A stretch of 22,376 nucleotides of DNA from an uncultured Oscillospiraceae bacterium (GCA_900554525.1 USHL01000002.1:1-22376); one strand, 5' to 3'; positions 1 through 6,824 are shown, counted from the stretch's first letter. Program-made: numbers and translations. Notes: generated by a model from the letters alone, not told the origin.

Positions 1-118
1 ACAGCTACTGTACCGACCGCAACATTTAGAAAGCGGACGGAAAGCACGCTACAATATACTGTTTTGCCGTAACAAACCGATTCTTTACAAAAAAAAAGAA
101 CCCTTCAGAGGTAGGGAT

Positions 119-147
119 ATTATACCACAAAAAAGCCGCAAGGTCAA
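119..147 (-). promoter_or_regulatory. Sigma-A-type promoter reading out of the window
   Basis: On the minus strand the -35 box TTGACC (142-147) is followed after 17 nt by a perfect -10 box TATAAT (119-124). Transcription would start near 112 and run towards position 1, so the gene it serves lies outside the window. The -35 box sits in the loop of the rlmH terminator and the -10 box lies just past its T-tract. The predicted 5' end of the transcript soon runs into nine T residues (82-90 region). Confidence 0.6.
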
Positions 148-165
148 GCATTTTTTCACGGCTTT
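129..165 (-). terminator. Terminator of the walJ-rlmH operon
   Basis: On the minus strand AAAGCCG (159-165) pairs with CGGCTTT (132-138) around a loop of about 20 nt. A run of T residues follows directly. It lies just after the rlmH stop codon. The stem is short and the loop long, so its strength is uncertain, but the position and T-tract fit an intrinsic terminator. Confidence 0.55.
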
Positions 166-168
166 ACG

Positions 169-648
169 CTATTTATGATACGCTCCGCCCTCTATGATTT
201 TAAAGGCGCGGTAAAGCTGCTCGAGCAGCATTATTCTGAAAAGCCGGTGCGGAAAGGTCATCGGCGAAAACGAAAGCCTTTTGTCCGCTTTTTTCTTGAC
301 CTTCTCGGCTAATCCGCAGGACGAGCCTATTATAAAAACCAGATTTCTTCCCATGCTGCGGAACTCGGCTATCTGCTCTGAAAATTCCTCGCTTGAAAAG
401 CAGTTCCCCTCTATGCAGAGGGCAAAAACGGCGCTGCCGTCCGGTATGCGTTTCAATATCAGCTGAGCCTCTTTTTCAAGCGCCGCTTCTATTTCGACCT
501 GTGAGGGTCTGTCAGGCAGATGCACAGGCTCGATTTCAGCCGTCTCAAGCGAGCAGTAACCCGAAAGACGCTTTTCATACTCCGCCGCCGCTTCACGCAG
601 GTATTTTTCCTTTAAGCGGCCGAGCGCAATTATCTTTATTTTCTGAAT
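169..648 (-). CDS. rlmH: 23S rRNA (pseudouridine-1915-N3)-methyltransferase RlmH, probable AUU start
   Basis: RlmH is a SPOUT methyltransferase that uses SAM to methylate pseudouridine 1915 in helix 69 of 23S rRNA on the assembled ribosome. Family marks seen are the N-terminal IALGRLKEKY, SSEEF, FIIGSSCGL (usually GGSLG/GGAYG in the SAM knot), MTFPHRL, LLEQLYRAF and the terminal YHK. The first ATG/GTG/TTG in frame is a GTG at 523-525, which would delete the conserved N-terminus. Upstream the frame stays open to a TGA at 664-666 and contains an ATT at 646-648, exactly 8 nt after a perfect AGGAGG (657-662). Starting there gives 159 residues, the usual family length. The gene lies 25 nt after walJ, a pairing also seen in the Bacillus wal cluster. 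Function is secure; the AUU start is an inference from spacing, length and homology. Confidence 0.93.
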   Translation of the reverse strand: MQKIKIIALGRLKEKYLREAAAEYEKRLSGYCSLETAEIEPVHLPDRPSQVEIEAALEKEAQLILKRIPDGSAVFALCIEGNCFSSEEFSEQIAEFRSMGRNLVFIIGSSCGLAEKVKKKADKRLSFSPMTFPHRLFRIMLLEQLYRAFKIIEGGAYHK

Positions 649-673
649 AAAGTATTCCTCCTGTCAGATAACG

Positions 674-1528
674 TCACAGCACCGTCACTCTATTTTCGGA
701 CGGCGCCGCCACAGTCAGCAGATAATCCCTACCGTTTTCAGCGCCGATATCGATAAGCGCCGCCTCGGCACAGCTTTTCGCCAGCATAGGCAGATTGTTT
801 TTAAGGCTCAGATGGCCGAGTATTATTCGTTTTGTTCCGCTCATAAGCAAACCGGGCAGCTCGGCCGCACAGGCATTGTTTGAGATATGCCCGCTCTCGG
901 ACATTATCCTGAGCTTGAGCTCCGGCGGATACGGACCGTTTTTAAGCATTTCTATATCGTGATTGGATTCTATCAGCACCGTGTCACAGCCCCGCAAAGC
1001 GCGTCGGACGCCGTCTGTAACGACGCCGAGATCGGTACAGACGGCGATTTTTCTGCCGTCCGGCAGGGTAAAGACAAAACCGCCGGAACCGACACAGTCG
1101 TGGCTGGTAGCAAATCTGGAAACCGCCGTTCCCGCGGCCTCCGTAATATGATTTTCAGACTCCGAAGCGTTTAAGCTTCCCGCGGCAGGAGTCACATTCT
1201 CTGCGGCGGAGCTGTTTTCGTCAAGTGTTATTACCCTTGTTCCGACGGGAATCTTATCCGCATCGGCCAGAGCCTCAGCCGTCTTTACCGAAGCGATAAG
1301 CACCGCGCCCGTTTTTTTGAGCATCGGCTTCAGGCCCTTTATATGGTCTATATGATGATGCGTAACGGCTATTGCGGCGATTTCCTCACAAGATCCGCCC
1401 GCGCGTTCCAATGCCTCGCAAAGTGCCCTTGCCGAGGCACCGGCATCTACGAGTATGCCTCCGTGCCGGGTGCCGATATATGTACTGTTGCCTGTTGAGC
1501 CGCTGAAGAGCGGACAAATCCTTGCCAT
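674..1528 (-). CDS. walJ: WalJ/YycJ-type metallo-beta-lactamase-fold hydrolase
   Basis: This is a 284-residue metallo-beta-lactamase-fold protein of the WalJ (YycJ/VicX) family, a probable two-metal phosphodiesterase or nuclease linked in Firmicutes to coordination of cell division with DNA replication. It opens with the family's FSGSTGN, followed by the metal-binding THHHIDH (residues 56-62), TSHDCVGSGGF, a metal-bridging Asp in AVCTDLG, ESNHD, and a late GHLS. A Ser/Ala/Glu/Asn-rich stretch between VITLDEN and the TSHD motif looks like a low-complexity insertion. The ATG at 1526-1528 is preferred because AAGGA precedes it and MARICPLFSGSTGN matches the family; an upstream TTG at 1576 would add residues lying close to the transcription start. 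It is the first gene of the operon with rlmH and has its own consensus promoter. Confidence 0.9.
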   Translation of the reverse strand: MARICPLFSGSTGNSTYIGTRHGGILVDAGASARALCEALERAGGSCEEIAAIAVTHHHIDHIKGLKPMLKKTGAVLIASVKTAEALADADKIPVGTRVITLDENSSAAENVTPAAGSLNASESENHITEAAGTAVSRFATSHDCVGSGGFVFTLPDGRKIAVCTDLGVVTDGVRRALRGCDTVLIESNHDIEMLKNGPYPPELKLRIMSESGHISNNACAAELPGLLMSGTKRIILGHLSLKNNLPMLAKSCAEAALIDIGAENGRDYLLTVAAPSENRVTVL

Positions 1529-1561
1529 TATTAAATCCTTCCTGTTATACTGATAATACAA

Positions 1562-1590
1562 ATTATAAGAAAGCAAGCATATTATGTCAA
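1562..1590 (-). promoter_or_regulatory. Consensus sigma-A promoter for walJ-rlmH
   Basis: On the minus strand there is a perfect TTGACA (1585-1590), a 17-nt spacer and a perfect TATAAT (1562-1567). The predicted start near 1555 leaves a leader of about 27 nt before the walJ ATG. This also argues against the TTG at 1574-1576 as the walJ start, because that codon lies upstream of the predicted transcription start. Confidence 0.85.
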
Positions 1591-1625
1591 GCTGTAAAAT
1601 CAGAAAAACTCATTGGAATGTTTAA

Positions 1626-1772
1626 CCGATTAAGGCTCTGCGCCCTGCTTGCACAGGACATATAGACGACAGCGAAAAAGTCCTGAAAGCGCTGACTCGA
1701 ATACTTGAACAGTCATGCTGCAAGGTCCGACCGAATATCGTTATTTCCGCAACAGTACTTACAGGTAAGTAA
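1626..1772 (+). pseudogene. Possible remnant of an unidentified coding sequence
   Basis: Between the walJ promoter and murA, a plus-strand frame is open from just after a TAA at 1623 to a TAA at 1770-1772. It reads like the end of a protein: TGHIDDSEKVLKALTRILEQ followed by a short tail. It has no start codon, ribosome binding site or upstream partner here. A PLP-enzyme C-terminus came to mind, but I cannot assign it. It may be a decayed gene end or chance; confidence is low. Confidence 0.2.
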
Positions 1773-1776
1773 CGTA

Positions 1777-1808
1777 AAAGAACAGACTGCATAAGCGGTC
1801 TGTTCTTT
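1777..1808 (-). terminator. Terminator downstream of murA
   Basis: A perfect 11-bp inverted repeat (AAAGAACAGAC at 1777-1787, GTCTGTTCTTT at 1798-1808) with a 10-nt loop starts 5 nt after the murA stop codon. On the minus strand the stem ends in TTTT. It can also fold for plus-strand transcripts. Confidence 0.75.
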
Positions 1809-1813
1809 ACATT

Positions 1814-3100
1814 TTACGCCTGCTTTAAATGCAGCGTGCTTTCTATTATAGGAACCCGTTTGATATCGGCTCCGAGTGCCGAAAATTTCTCGACTACATC
1901 CTCATAACCGCGGTCTATATGGTCTATCTCTTCAATCTCGGTAGTGCCGTCGGCAACAAGACCGGCGATTATCATAGCGGCGCCGGCCCTGAGGTCTACC
2001 GCCTTAACAGGAGCGGAGTTAAGCGTCTTAACACCGGTCACAACCGCCATCTTGCCGTCAACCTGTATGTCGGCCCCCATAAGGGTAAGCTGATCCACAT
2101 ATCTGAAACGGCTGTCCCAGACGCCCTCGGTCACAATACTTGTGCCCTCTGCAATCGAAAGCACCGTTGCCATCTGCGGCTGCATATCGGTCGGAAAACC
2201 CGGATGCGGCATAGTTTTCACATTGCATTTACGCGGTCTTCTGCTCATCTGTACCCGCACCGCTTCGTCATATTCGGTAATTTTAGCCCCGACCTCGGAA
2301 AGCTTTGCGATTATGGATTCAAGGTGCTTGGGCTCCACATTGGTGACCATTATGTCACCTTTAGCGGCGACCGCCGCAGCCATATAGGTTCCCGCTTCAA
2401 TCTGGTCTGGAATAATGCTGTAGGTCGTACCGTTAAGATGCTTTACGCCGCGTATCTTTATAACTCCGGTACCGGCGCCCATAATATCGGCGCCCATAGA
2501 ATTAAGGAAATTTGCAAGGTCGACAATATGCGGCTCGCGCGCGGCATTCTCGATAACCGTGAGACCGTTTGCCTTGACAGCGGCCAGCATTATGTTTATG
2601 GTCGCTCCCACCGAAACCATATCAAGATACACCGAGCATCCGTTAAGCCTCTGGGCTTTGGCGTCCATCATACCGTTTTCAATAGTGACGCGGGCGCCAA
2701 GTGCCTCAAAGCCCTTTATATGCTGGTCAAGCGGTCTGACGCCGAAATCGCAGCCGCCCGGAGGCGCTACCCTTGCACGGTTCATACGCCCCAGCAGCGC
2801 GCCCAAAAAATAACTTGAGGCACGCATGCTTTCGGCCATTTTTTTTGAAACAACAAAGGAATTGACATGCGCGGGATCTATTTCGACACTTGATTTGTTT
2901 ATAAGCTTTATCTGCGCGCCCAGACTCTGCATCGTTCTGAGAATAGTGGCGACATCGGATATATCGGGAAGATTTTCTATCACACACGGTCCGTCCGACA
3001 AAAGCACTGCCGGCAGTATCGCAACGGCAGCGTTTTTGGCGCCGCTGATGCGAACCTCACCCTTTAGAGAGCGGCCGCCGTTTATCACGAATTTCTCCAA
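1814..3100 (-). CDS. murA: UDP-N-acetylglucosamine 1-carboxyvinyltransferase MurA
   Basis: This enzyme transfers enolpyruvate from PEP to UDP-GlcNAc, the first committed step of peptidoglycan synthesis in the cytoplasm. The inside-out alpha/beta barrel of EPSP-synthase type is evident along its full length. The Lys-Asn pair in ISGAKNA falls at residues 22-23 and the catalytic, fosfomycin-target Cys in PPGGCDFG at residue 117, close to E. coli numbering (Lys22, Cys115). I prefer the TTG at 3098-3100 because it gives MEKFVINGG, as in Bacillus MurA, and lies 8 nt after GGAAG. A GTG at 3107-3109 would add three residues but has no properly spaced ribosome binding site. It is a single-gene unit between two hairpins. 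Firmicutes often carry two MurA paralogues, and I cannot tell which this is. Confidence 0.96.
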   Translation of the reverse strand: MEKFVINGGRSLKGEVRISGAKNAAVAILPAVLLSDGPCVIENLPDISDVATILRTMQSLGAQIKLINKSSVEIDPAHVNSFVVSKKMAESMRASSYFLGALLGRMNRARVAPPGGCDFGVRPLDQHIKGFEALGARVTIENGMMDAKAQRLNGCSVYLDMVSVGATINIMLAAVKANGLTVIENAAREPHIVDLANFLNSMGADIMGAGTGVIKIRGVKHLNGTTYSIIPDQIEAGTYMAAAVAAKGDIMVTNVEPKHLESIIAKLSEVGAKITEYDEAVRVQMSRRPRKCNVKTMPHPGFPTDMQPQMATVLSIAEGTSIVTEGVWDSRFRYVDQLTLMGADIQVDGKMAVVTGVKTLNSAPVKAVDLRAGAAMIIAGLVADGTTEIEEIDHIDRGYEDVVEKFSALGADIKRVPIIESTLHLKQA

Positions 3101-3135
3101 ATAAGGCACTTCCAGTCAAAAAGATTTATAGCTTT

Positions 3136-3153
3136 AGTATATCCAGATATACT
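3136..3153. repeat. 18-bp palindrome upstream of murA
   Basis: AGTATATC and GATATACT form a perfect inverted repeat around a central 2 bp, ending 36 bp before the preferred murA start codon. It could be an operator or a 5'-leader hairpin. No convincing consensus promoter was found in the 3110-3216 gap; the best guess is TTGTTT-17 nt-TATATC on the minus strand, overlapping the preceding terminator. Confidence 0.4.
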
Positions 3154-3170
3154 TCTGCAATCCGTTTTAA

Positions 3171-3196
3171 ACAAAAACGCTTTCTGCCGTTTTTTT
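3171..3196 (-). terminator. Weak terminator downstream of jag
   Basis: On the minus strand AAAAACG (3188-3194) pairs with CGTTTTT (3173-3179) around GCAGAAAG, followed by GTTT. The stem is short and mostly A-U, so termination between jag and murA may be partial. Confidence 0.4.
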
Positions 3197-3216
3197 GAAA
3201 CAAAACCATTGAATTT

Positions 3217-4293
3217 TCAATTGATTTTACCGTAAAGCGGCGTATCGCTGTCTTTTTTAGGCTCTCTTGCCGGAGCGGCCTGTACTTCCCTGCCGGTTTT
3301 TCTCTGGCGCACACGTCTGTCGCGGCCGCCGTCCCTGCGGCCCGGTTCACGGCGCGAAGGCTTAATTTCTGTACCCTCCGGCGCTATCATAACACGGCGC
3401 GCGCTGCCCTCGCCGTAGGAGCCGGAAATCACTCCCTCAATATTCTGGACGGCAGTATGAATTATTCTGCGCTCATACGGATTCATCGGCTCAAGACTGC
3501 GGCTCTTGCCGGTCTTAAGCACCTGAGCGGCAATACGGTTTGCCAGCTCAGTCAAAGCTTCCTCGCGTTTTTCGCGGTAATTACCGATATTGAGCGCCAC
3601 CTTATAATAACCCCCGCCGTTGTTGGCGGCAAGCCCCGTAAGATACTGAAGCGCGTCGAGAGTTTCGCCCCTGTGGCCTATAACCACCGATATACCTTCG
3701 CCGTCAAGTTCGATAAGGGCGGCGTTTTCCTTTTGAGCCACCTTAAATGTAATGCCTGAACAGCCCAGCTTTTCCAGAATTGTGCGGAGATACTCCACTG
3801 CTCTGCCGGCGGGCGAATCCGTCTGTATCTCGGAAGCGTCCACTGCCTCGCCGAAGCCGCCGTAGGCTTCGGATTTTACGGGCTTCACCTGCTTAGCCTG
3901 AACGCCGGCCGCGTTTGATGCGTTGTCCTCCGACTGCTTTGCCTTCGCGTTCACGCTTTTCGGCGCATCTGCGGCGGCGCCGGCATGTTGAGATCCTGCG
4001 GCTTTCTTTTTCTCGGAATTATCGGCGGATTTTTTCGGTTCGGTCTTTTTAATGTCCTCCGGCTTTGCGTTTTTAGCCTGTGTTCTCGGCTTTTTCTTAG
4101 GTCTCTCCTCCGGAAGCTCTACATAAACCCTGACTTCAGCCGGCTTGCCGCCGAAAAGCCCGAGTGTCTTTTTTTTCGGAAAAGAAATGACCTCGAACTG
4201 GATATCCTCATCCTCCGAAACATTCAGACTGCTGAGCGCTTTTTCCTTGGCCTCGTCTACCGTAGCGCCGAAGCCTCTTGCCTCTTTTATCAC
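3217..4293 (-). CDS. jag: KhpB/Jag RNA-binding protein (Jag-N, KH, R3H domains)
   Basis: Jag (SpoIIIJ-associated protein, KhpB/EloR) is a cytoplasmic RNA-binding protein, tied in streptococci to control of cell elongation. The domains run in order: Jag-N at residues 1-60 (IKEARGFGATVDEAKEKAL, KKKTLGLFGGKPAEV); a Lys/Ala/Asp/Asn-rich, probably disordered linker at about 62-160; a type II KH domain with the GxxG loop in VIGHRGETLDALQYL; an R3H domain with the RxxxH signature in ERRIIHTAV; and a very basic Arg/Gly/Lys tail of about 45 residues. At 358 residues it is much longer than Bacillus Jag (about 208); the linker and tail explain this. The GTG start (4291-4293) follows GGAGG by 7 nt, and that GGAGG abuts the yidC stop codon, so translation is coupled. 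Confidence 0.93.
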   Translation of the reverse strand: MIKEARGFGATVDEAKEKALSSLNVSEDEDIQFEVISFPKKKTLGLFGGKPAEVRVYVELPEERPKKKPRTQAKNAKPEDIKKTEPKKSADNSEKKKAAGSQHAGAAADAPKSVNAKAKQSEDNASNAAGVQAKQVKPVKSEAYGGFGEAVDASEIQTDSPAGRAVEYLRTILEKLGCSGITFKVAQKENAALIELDGEGISVVIGHRGETLDALQYLTGLAANNGGGYYKVALNIGNYREKREEALTELANRIAAQVLKTGKSRSLEPMNPYERRIIHTAVQNIEGVISGSYGEGSARRVMIAPEGTEIKPSRREPGRRDGGRDRRVRQRKTGREVQAAPAREPKKDSDTPLYGKIN

Positions 4294-4305
4294 GGATAAT
4301 CCTCC

Positions 4306-5229
4306 TTAGTTCTCAGCCGGCTGTTCTTCACCCGCGCCGGACTGTAATTTTTCTATCTGCTTCTGTTCAAAATCACACTGCTTGGAAAGCTCTTTGGCAC
4401 GCTCGCGGGAAAGCATCTTGTGCGGGCCGTAAAACTGCTGAACGCCTATCTGGATGATACCTCCGATCAGCGAAGAGCAGGCCCAGTAAAAGGTAACGCC
4501 GCCCGGAAGACCAAAGCCGATAAAGAGTGAAAACAGCGGCATAACCACCATCATGCCCATCATACTCGGAGCGTCGGGATTTATTTTCTTCTGCATCAGA
4601 GAAGAAGCGATACTGGTCATCAGCTGTGCTAAAAATGCAATAAGCGGCATTATCCAAATTGCCTGTGCGTCTTTAAAGATATTAAATGAAAACTTAGGCG
4701 TTTGGGTTAAATTAAGCCCAAACAAATTGAAATCAATCGTTCCGAGCTTTGACGATATTTCGGGAATATTTAATGTTCCCTCCCTAACCGCACTGATTAT
4801 CTGAAGCTCTGTAGGATTTCCGCCGAGTGTCTCTTTCGCTTGTGCTATTATTCCCGAATCAACACCCATAAGATAGGTGAGCGGAGACATAATCAGCCAG
4901 TAAATGCTCATCATAATGACCAGGCGGAGTATCATCGGCAGACAGCCGCCCGCCATAGAGACATTTTCCTCCTGATACAGCCTCTGCATCGCCTCGCTGT
5001 ACTTCTGCTTGTCGTCGCCGTACTTCTTTTTAAGCTCGTCTAACTTCGGCTTTATCCTTGTCTGCTGTACAGAGGATTTCTGGCTTTTGATGCTCAGCGG
5101 TATCAGCACCAGATTTATGAGCAGTGTAAAAGCGAATACCGCCGCCGCAAAGCTGCCGCCGAAGATATCCGACAAAAAGCGTATCACATACGAAAGCGGT
5201 ATATTGATTATATTGAATAAAGTCTGCAT
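4306..5229 (-). CDS. yidC: Membrane protein insertase YidC/Oxa1
   Basis: YidC inserts and folds inner-membrane proteins, alone or with SecYEG. The 307-residue protein has the Gram-positive form without the large periplasmic domain. It contains an N-terminal membrane segment, the SIKSQKSSVQQTRIKPKLDEL loop (conserved Gln/Lys/Arg), the cytoplasmic coiled-coil hairpin (KKKYGDDKQKYSEAMQ), GGCLPMILRLVIMMSIYW, and the late membrane segments with MMVVMPLFSLFIGFGLPGGV and FYWACSSLIGG. It starts with ATG at 5227-5229 behind a weak GGTG-type ribosome binding site. It sits in the standard rpmH-rnpA-yidD-yidC-jag order. Confidence 0.96.
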   Translation of the reverse strand: MQTLFNIINIPLSYVIRFLSDIFGGSFAAAVFAFTLLINLVLIPLSIKSQKSSVQQTRIKPKLDELKKKYGDDKQKYSEAMQRLYQEENVSMAGGCLPMILRLVIMMSIYWLIMSPLTYLMGVDSGIIAQAKETLGGNPTELQIISAVREGTLNIPEISSKLGTIDFNLFGLNLTQTPKFSFNIFKDAQAIWIMPLIAFLAQLMTSIASSLMQKKINPDAPSMMGMMVVMPLFSLFIGFGLPGGVTFYWACSSLIGGIIQIGVQQFYGPHKMLSRERAKELSKQCDFEQKQIEKLQSGAGEEQPAEN

Positions 5230-5274
5230 TTATACACCAACCGTTCACGCATTAAGCGATGGTAATTTTTGAAT

Positions 5275-5508
5275 TTATTTTGATTTTCCGATTCGTTTTT
5301 CAGGCACGGGGTCATAGCCGCCCTTGCACAGAGGACTGCATCTTAAAATTCTGCGTACCGCAAGAAAGCTCCCCTTCAACCAGCCGTGGACCTCTATGGC
5401 CTCAATGGCATAGGCGGAGCAGGTTGGGGTAAAGCGGCAGCAGGAGATTTTGCGCGGCGAAATACAGCGCTGATAAAATCTGATAAGCTTAATCAGTATT
5501 CTGCCCAT
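5275..5508 (-). CDS. yidD: Membrane protein insertion efficiency factor YidD
   Basis: This is a 77-residue YidD. The family signature is complete: IRFYQRCISP, the Cys-rich CRFTPTCSAYAIEAIE, and HGWLKGSFLAVRRILRCSP followed by GGYDPVP. The amphipathic N-terminus associates with the inner face of the membrane, where YidD helps YidC-dependent insertion. It overlaps the 3' end of rnpA by 20 nt and precedes yidC, as usual. Confidence 0.96.
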   Translation of the reverse strand: MGRILIKLIRFYQRCISPRKISCCRFTPTCSAYAIEAIEVHGWLKGSFLAVRRILRCSPLCKGGYDPVPEKRIGKSK

Positions 5509-5851
5509 TTTCGGAATTCTCGCTCCAAAGCCCCGCGCCGCCCAGCAGTTTCTTTAAAGAAGCCGCAGCAGCGGTGCTTTTGATTTCAAGTATACGTGTT
5601 CTTGCGACTATAACATAGTCATAGCCTGCCCTCAGACCCGGAAGACATTCACGGAACGCGGCAGTGGCCACACGCTTCGCCCGGTTGCGCGAAACCGCGC
5701 CGCCCAGTTTTTTCCCTGCCGTCACACCGAGCCGGACCAAGCCGCGGCGGGTCTTGAATACATACACAACAAAAAACGGCGAGACCAACGACTTCCCTTT
5801 TTTATAGGCACGGCGGAATTCATAATTTTCTTTAAGCTTGATTATTCCCAT
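5489..5851 (-). CDS. rnpA: Ribonuclease P protein component RnpA
   Basis: This is the protein subunit of RNase P, which aids binding and 5' processing of precursor tRNAs by the catalytic RNA. It has 120 residues. Family marks are the N-terminal LKENYEFRRAYKKGKS, the beta-strand VVYVFKTRR, and the RNR motif VSRNRAKRVATAAFRE, followed by DYVIVARTRI. The motif usually reads RNRIKRLIRE, so the Ala/Val/Ala-rich version here is somewhat divergent. It starts with ATG at 5849-5851 after GAGAT. It lies downstream of rpmH across a hairpin and overlaps yidD. Confidence 0.95.
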   Translation of the reverse strand: MGIIKLKENYEFRRAYKKGKSLVSPFFVVYVFKTRRGLVRLGVTAGKKLGGAVSRNRAKRVATAAFRECLPGLRAGYDYVIVARTRILEIKSTAAAASLKKLLGGAGLWSENSENGQNTD

Positions 5852-5868
5852 TTATCTCAATAAAAGGA

Positions 5869-5890
5869 AAAGCCACATTTAAGTGGCTTT
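5869..5890 (-). terminator. Attenuator-like hairpin between rpmH and rnpA
   Basis: On the minus strand AAAGCCAC (5883-5890) and GTGGCTTT (5869-5876) form a perfect 8-bp stem with a 6-nt loop, followed by TTCCTTTTATTG. The stem overlaps the last bases of the rpmH stop codon. A partial terminator or processing site here would let abundant L34 and scarce RNase P protein be made from one promoter. Confidence 0.6.
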
Positions 5891-6023
5891 AGTATGTCAA
5901 CTGCTTTCTTCCCTTGGCTCTGCGGCGGGCGAGCACCTTGCGGCCGTTGGCTGTCGCCATTCTTTTCATAAAGCCATGCTCCTTCTTACGGTGGAGCTTT
6001 TTGGGCTGATATGTCCTTTTCAT
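5889..6023 (-). CDS. rpmH: Large ribosomal subunit protein bL34
   Basis: A 44-residue ribosomal protein L34, read directly from the sequence. It begins MKRTYQPKKLHRKKEHGF, continues MKRMATANGRKVLARRRAKG and ends RKQLTY, matching the family over its whole length. L34 is a small basic protein of the 50S subunit. The ATG at 6021-6023 follows a GGAGG-type site. It heads the rnpA-yidD-yidC-jag operon. In most Firmicutes dnaA and the origin lie beside it; here thiT does, so this locus has been rearranged. Confidence 0.97.
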   Translation of the reverse strand: MKRTYQPKKLHRKKEHGFMKRMATANGRKVLARRRAKGRKQLTY

Positions 6024-6102
6024 CTTTCACCCTCCTTGAATATACTCGTTAGCGGATATACCGCGGTATCAAACCTTTAAAGTCATACCCTATCGATTTT
6101 AG

Positions 6103-6132
6103 ATTATAACCCAAATTCCATACCTATGTCAA
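6103..6132 (-). promoter_or_regulatory. Sigma-A promoter for the rpmH operon
   Basis: On the minus strand TTGACA (6127-6132) and TATAAT (6103-6108) are both perfect, separated by 18 nt. The predicted start near 6096 gives a leader of about 70 nt. The element lies between the thiT terminator and rpmH, so the ribosomal/RNase P operon has its own strong promoter. Confidence 0.85.
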
Positions 6133-6154
6133 TAAAAATATTTATAAAGACAAA

Positions 6155-6182
6155 AAAAGTTCCCGTTCCGCGACGGAACGGG
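6155..6182 (-). terminator. Strong intrinsic terminator of thiT
   Basis: CCCGTTCCG (6162-6170) and CGGAACGGG (6174-6182) form a perfect 9-bp GC-rich stem with a 3-nt loop. On the minus strand the stem is followed by AA, C and then seven T residues. It lies 10 nt after the thiT stop codon. Confidence 0.88.
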
Positions 6183-6192
6183 GAAGAAAAAA

Positions 6193-6741
6193 TCACATCT
6201 TATCAAGCTTTACAAGCGGGTAATGCAGCACCGCCATAACGGCTATCGCAATAATTGTATTCGGCAGCATATACACGATGTTATACGCGAATGAATAAAG
6301 CCAGGGATTCGCAATCTCGCCGAAAAACTTCACGTTTTCCGGTGCGGTTATCCTATAAATCGTAACTCCGCTTATAACATGAATAAGATACCTTGCGGCG
6401 CAGCCCAAAAATACCGAAAGCTCAATAAGCTTCGGCTTGCCCCTAAAGAAACCGGCAATACCGCAGGCGCCGTATGCCAGCACATAGTCAAGCAAAATGC
6501 TCGGCAGACCGTAGCCGATACCGCCTCCGATTAAGCACTTTAAAAATCCGTATACGAGCCCTGACATAATACCGTAGCCGGCGCCCTGACGGTAGCAGAT
6601 GATGAAGAGAGGTATCATAACAAAGCTGATATCTCCGCCAAGGGCGCCGACCTCTATCTCCGCAAAGGAAAGGGCAACAGCCAAAGCAATAAATATCCCG
6701 CATTCGGCAATTCTGTAAATAGGCTTTTTATTTGTTTGCAT
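6193..6741 (-). CDS. thiT: ECF thiamine transporter substrate-binding subunit ThiT
   Basis: ThiT is the membrane S-component that captures thiamine and works with the shared ECF module (EcfT plus two ATPases, not in this window). The 182-residue protein has about six hydrophobic helices. Family features are ISFVMIPLFIICYRQGAGYG, SGLVYGFLKCLIGG, SILLDYVLAYGACGIAGFF, RYLIHVISGVTIY and YSFAYNIVYMLPN. The ATG at 6739-6741 lies 8 nt after AAGGAG. A GTG nine bases upstream would overlap the end of that ribosome binding site and is not used. A TPP riboswitch and regulated terminator sit in its leader, which independently supports the assignment. Confidence 0.93.
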   Translation of the reverse strand: MQTNKKPIYRIAECGIFIALAVALSFAEIEVGALGGDISFVMIPLFIICYRQGAGYGIMSGLVYGFLKCLIGGGIGYGLPSILLDYVLAYGACGIAGFFRGKPKLIELSVFLGCAARYLIHVISGVTIYRITAPENVKFFGEIANPWLYSFAYNIVYMLPNTIIAIAVMAVLHYPLVKLDKM

Positions 6742-6780
6742 TTTCAACACTCCTTATTTTTTGCAATCACCCGTTCGCGA

Positions 6781-6810
6781 ATAAAAGCCGCAGGCAACCG
6801 GACCTGCGGC
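6781..6810 (-). terminator. Regulated terminator of the TPP riboswitch
   Basis: On the minus strand GCCGCAGG (6803-6810) and CCTGCGGC (6787-6794) form a perfect 8-bp stem followed by TTTTAT. It lies just 3' of the riboswitch aptamer and upstream of the thiT ribosome binding site. It is the likely expression platform: with TPP bound, transcription ends here. Confidence 0.85.
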
Positions 6811-6824
6811 AATACAGATTATGT

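Noticed and set aside
1829..2818. Long plus-strand open frame (329 codons) across murA
   Set aside because: It lies fully antisense to murA, whose protein matches its family from end to end; the frame is a shadow with no ribosome binding site or family motif.
6024..6160. Replication origin next to rpmH
   Set aside because: No TTATCCACA-like DnaA boxes, no AT-rich unwinding repeats and no dnaA gene; the region is a simple promoter and leader.
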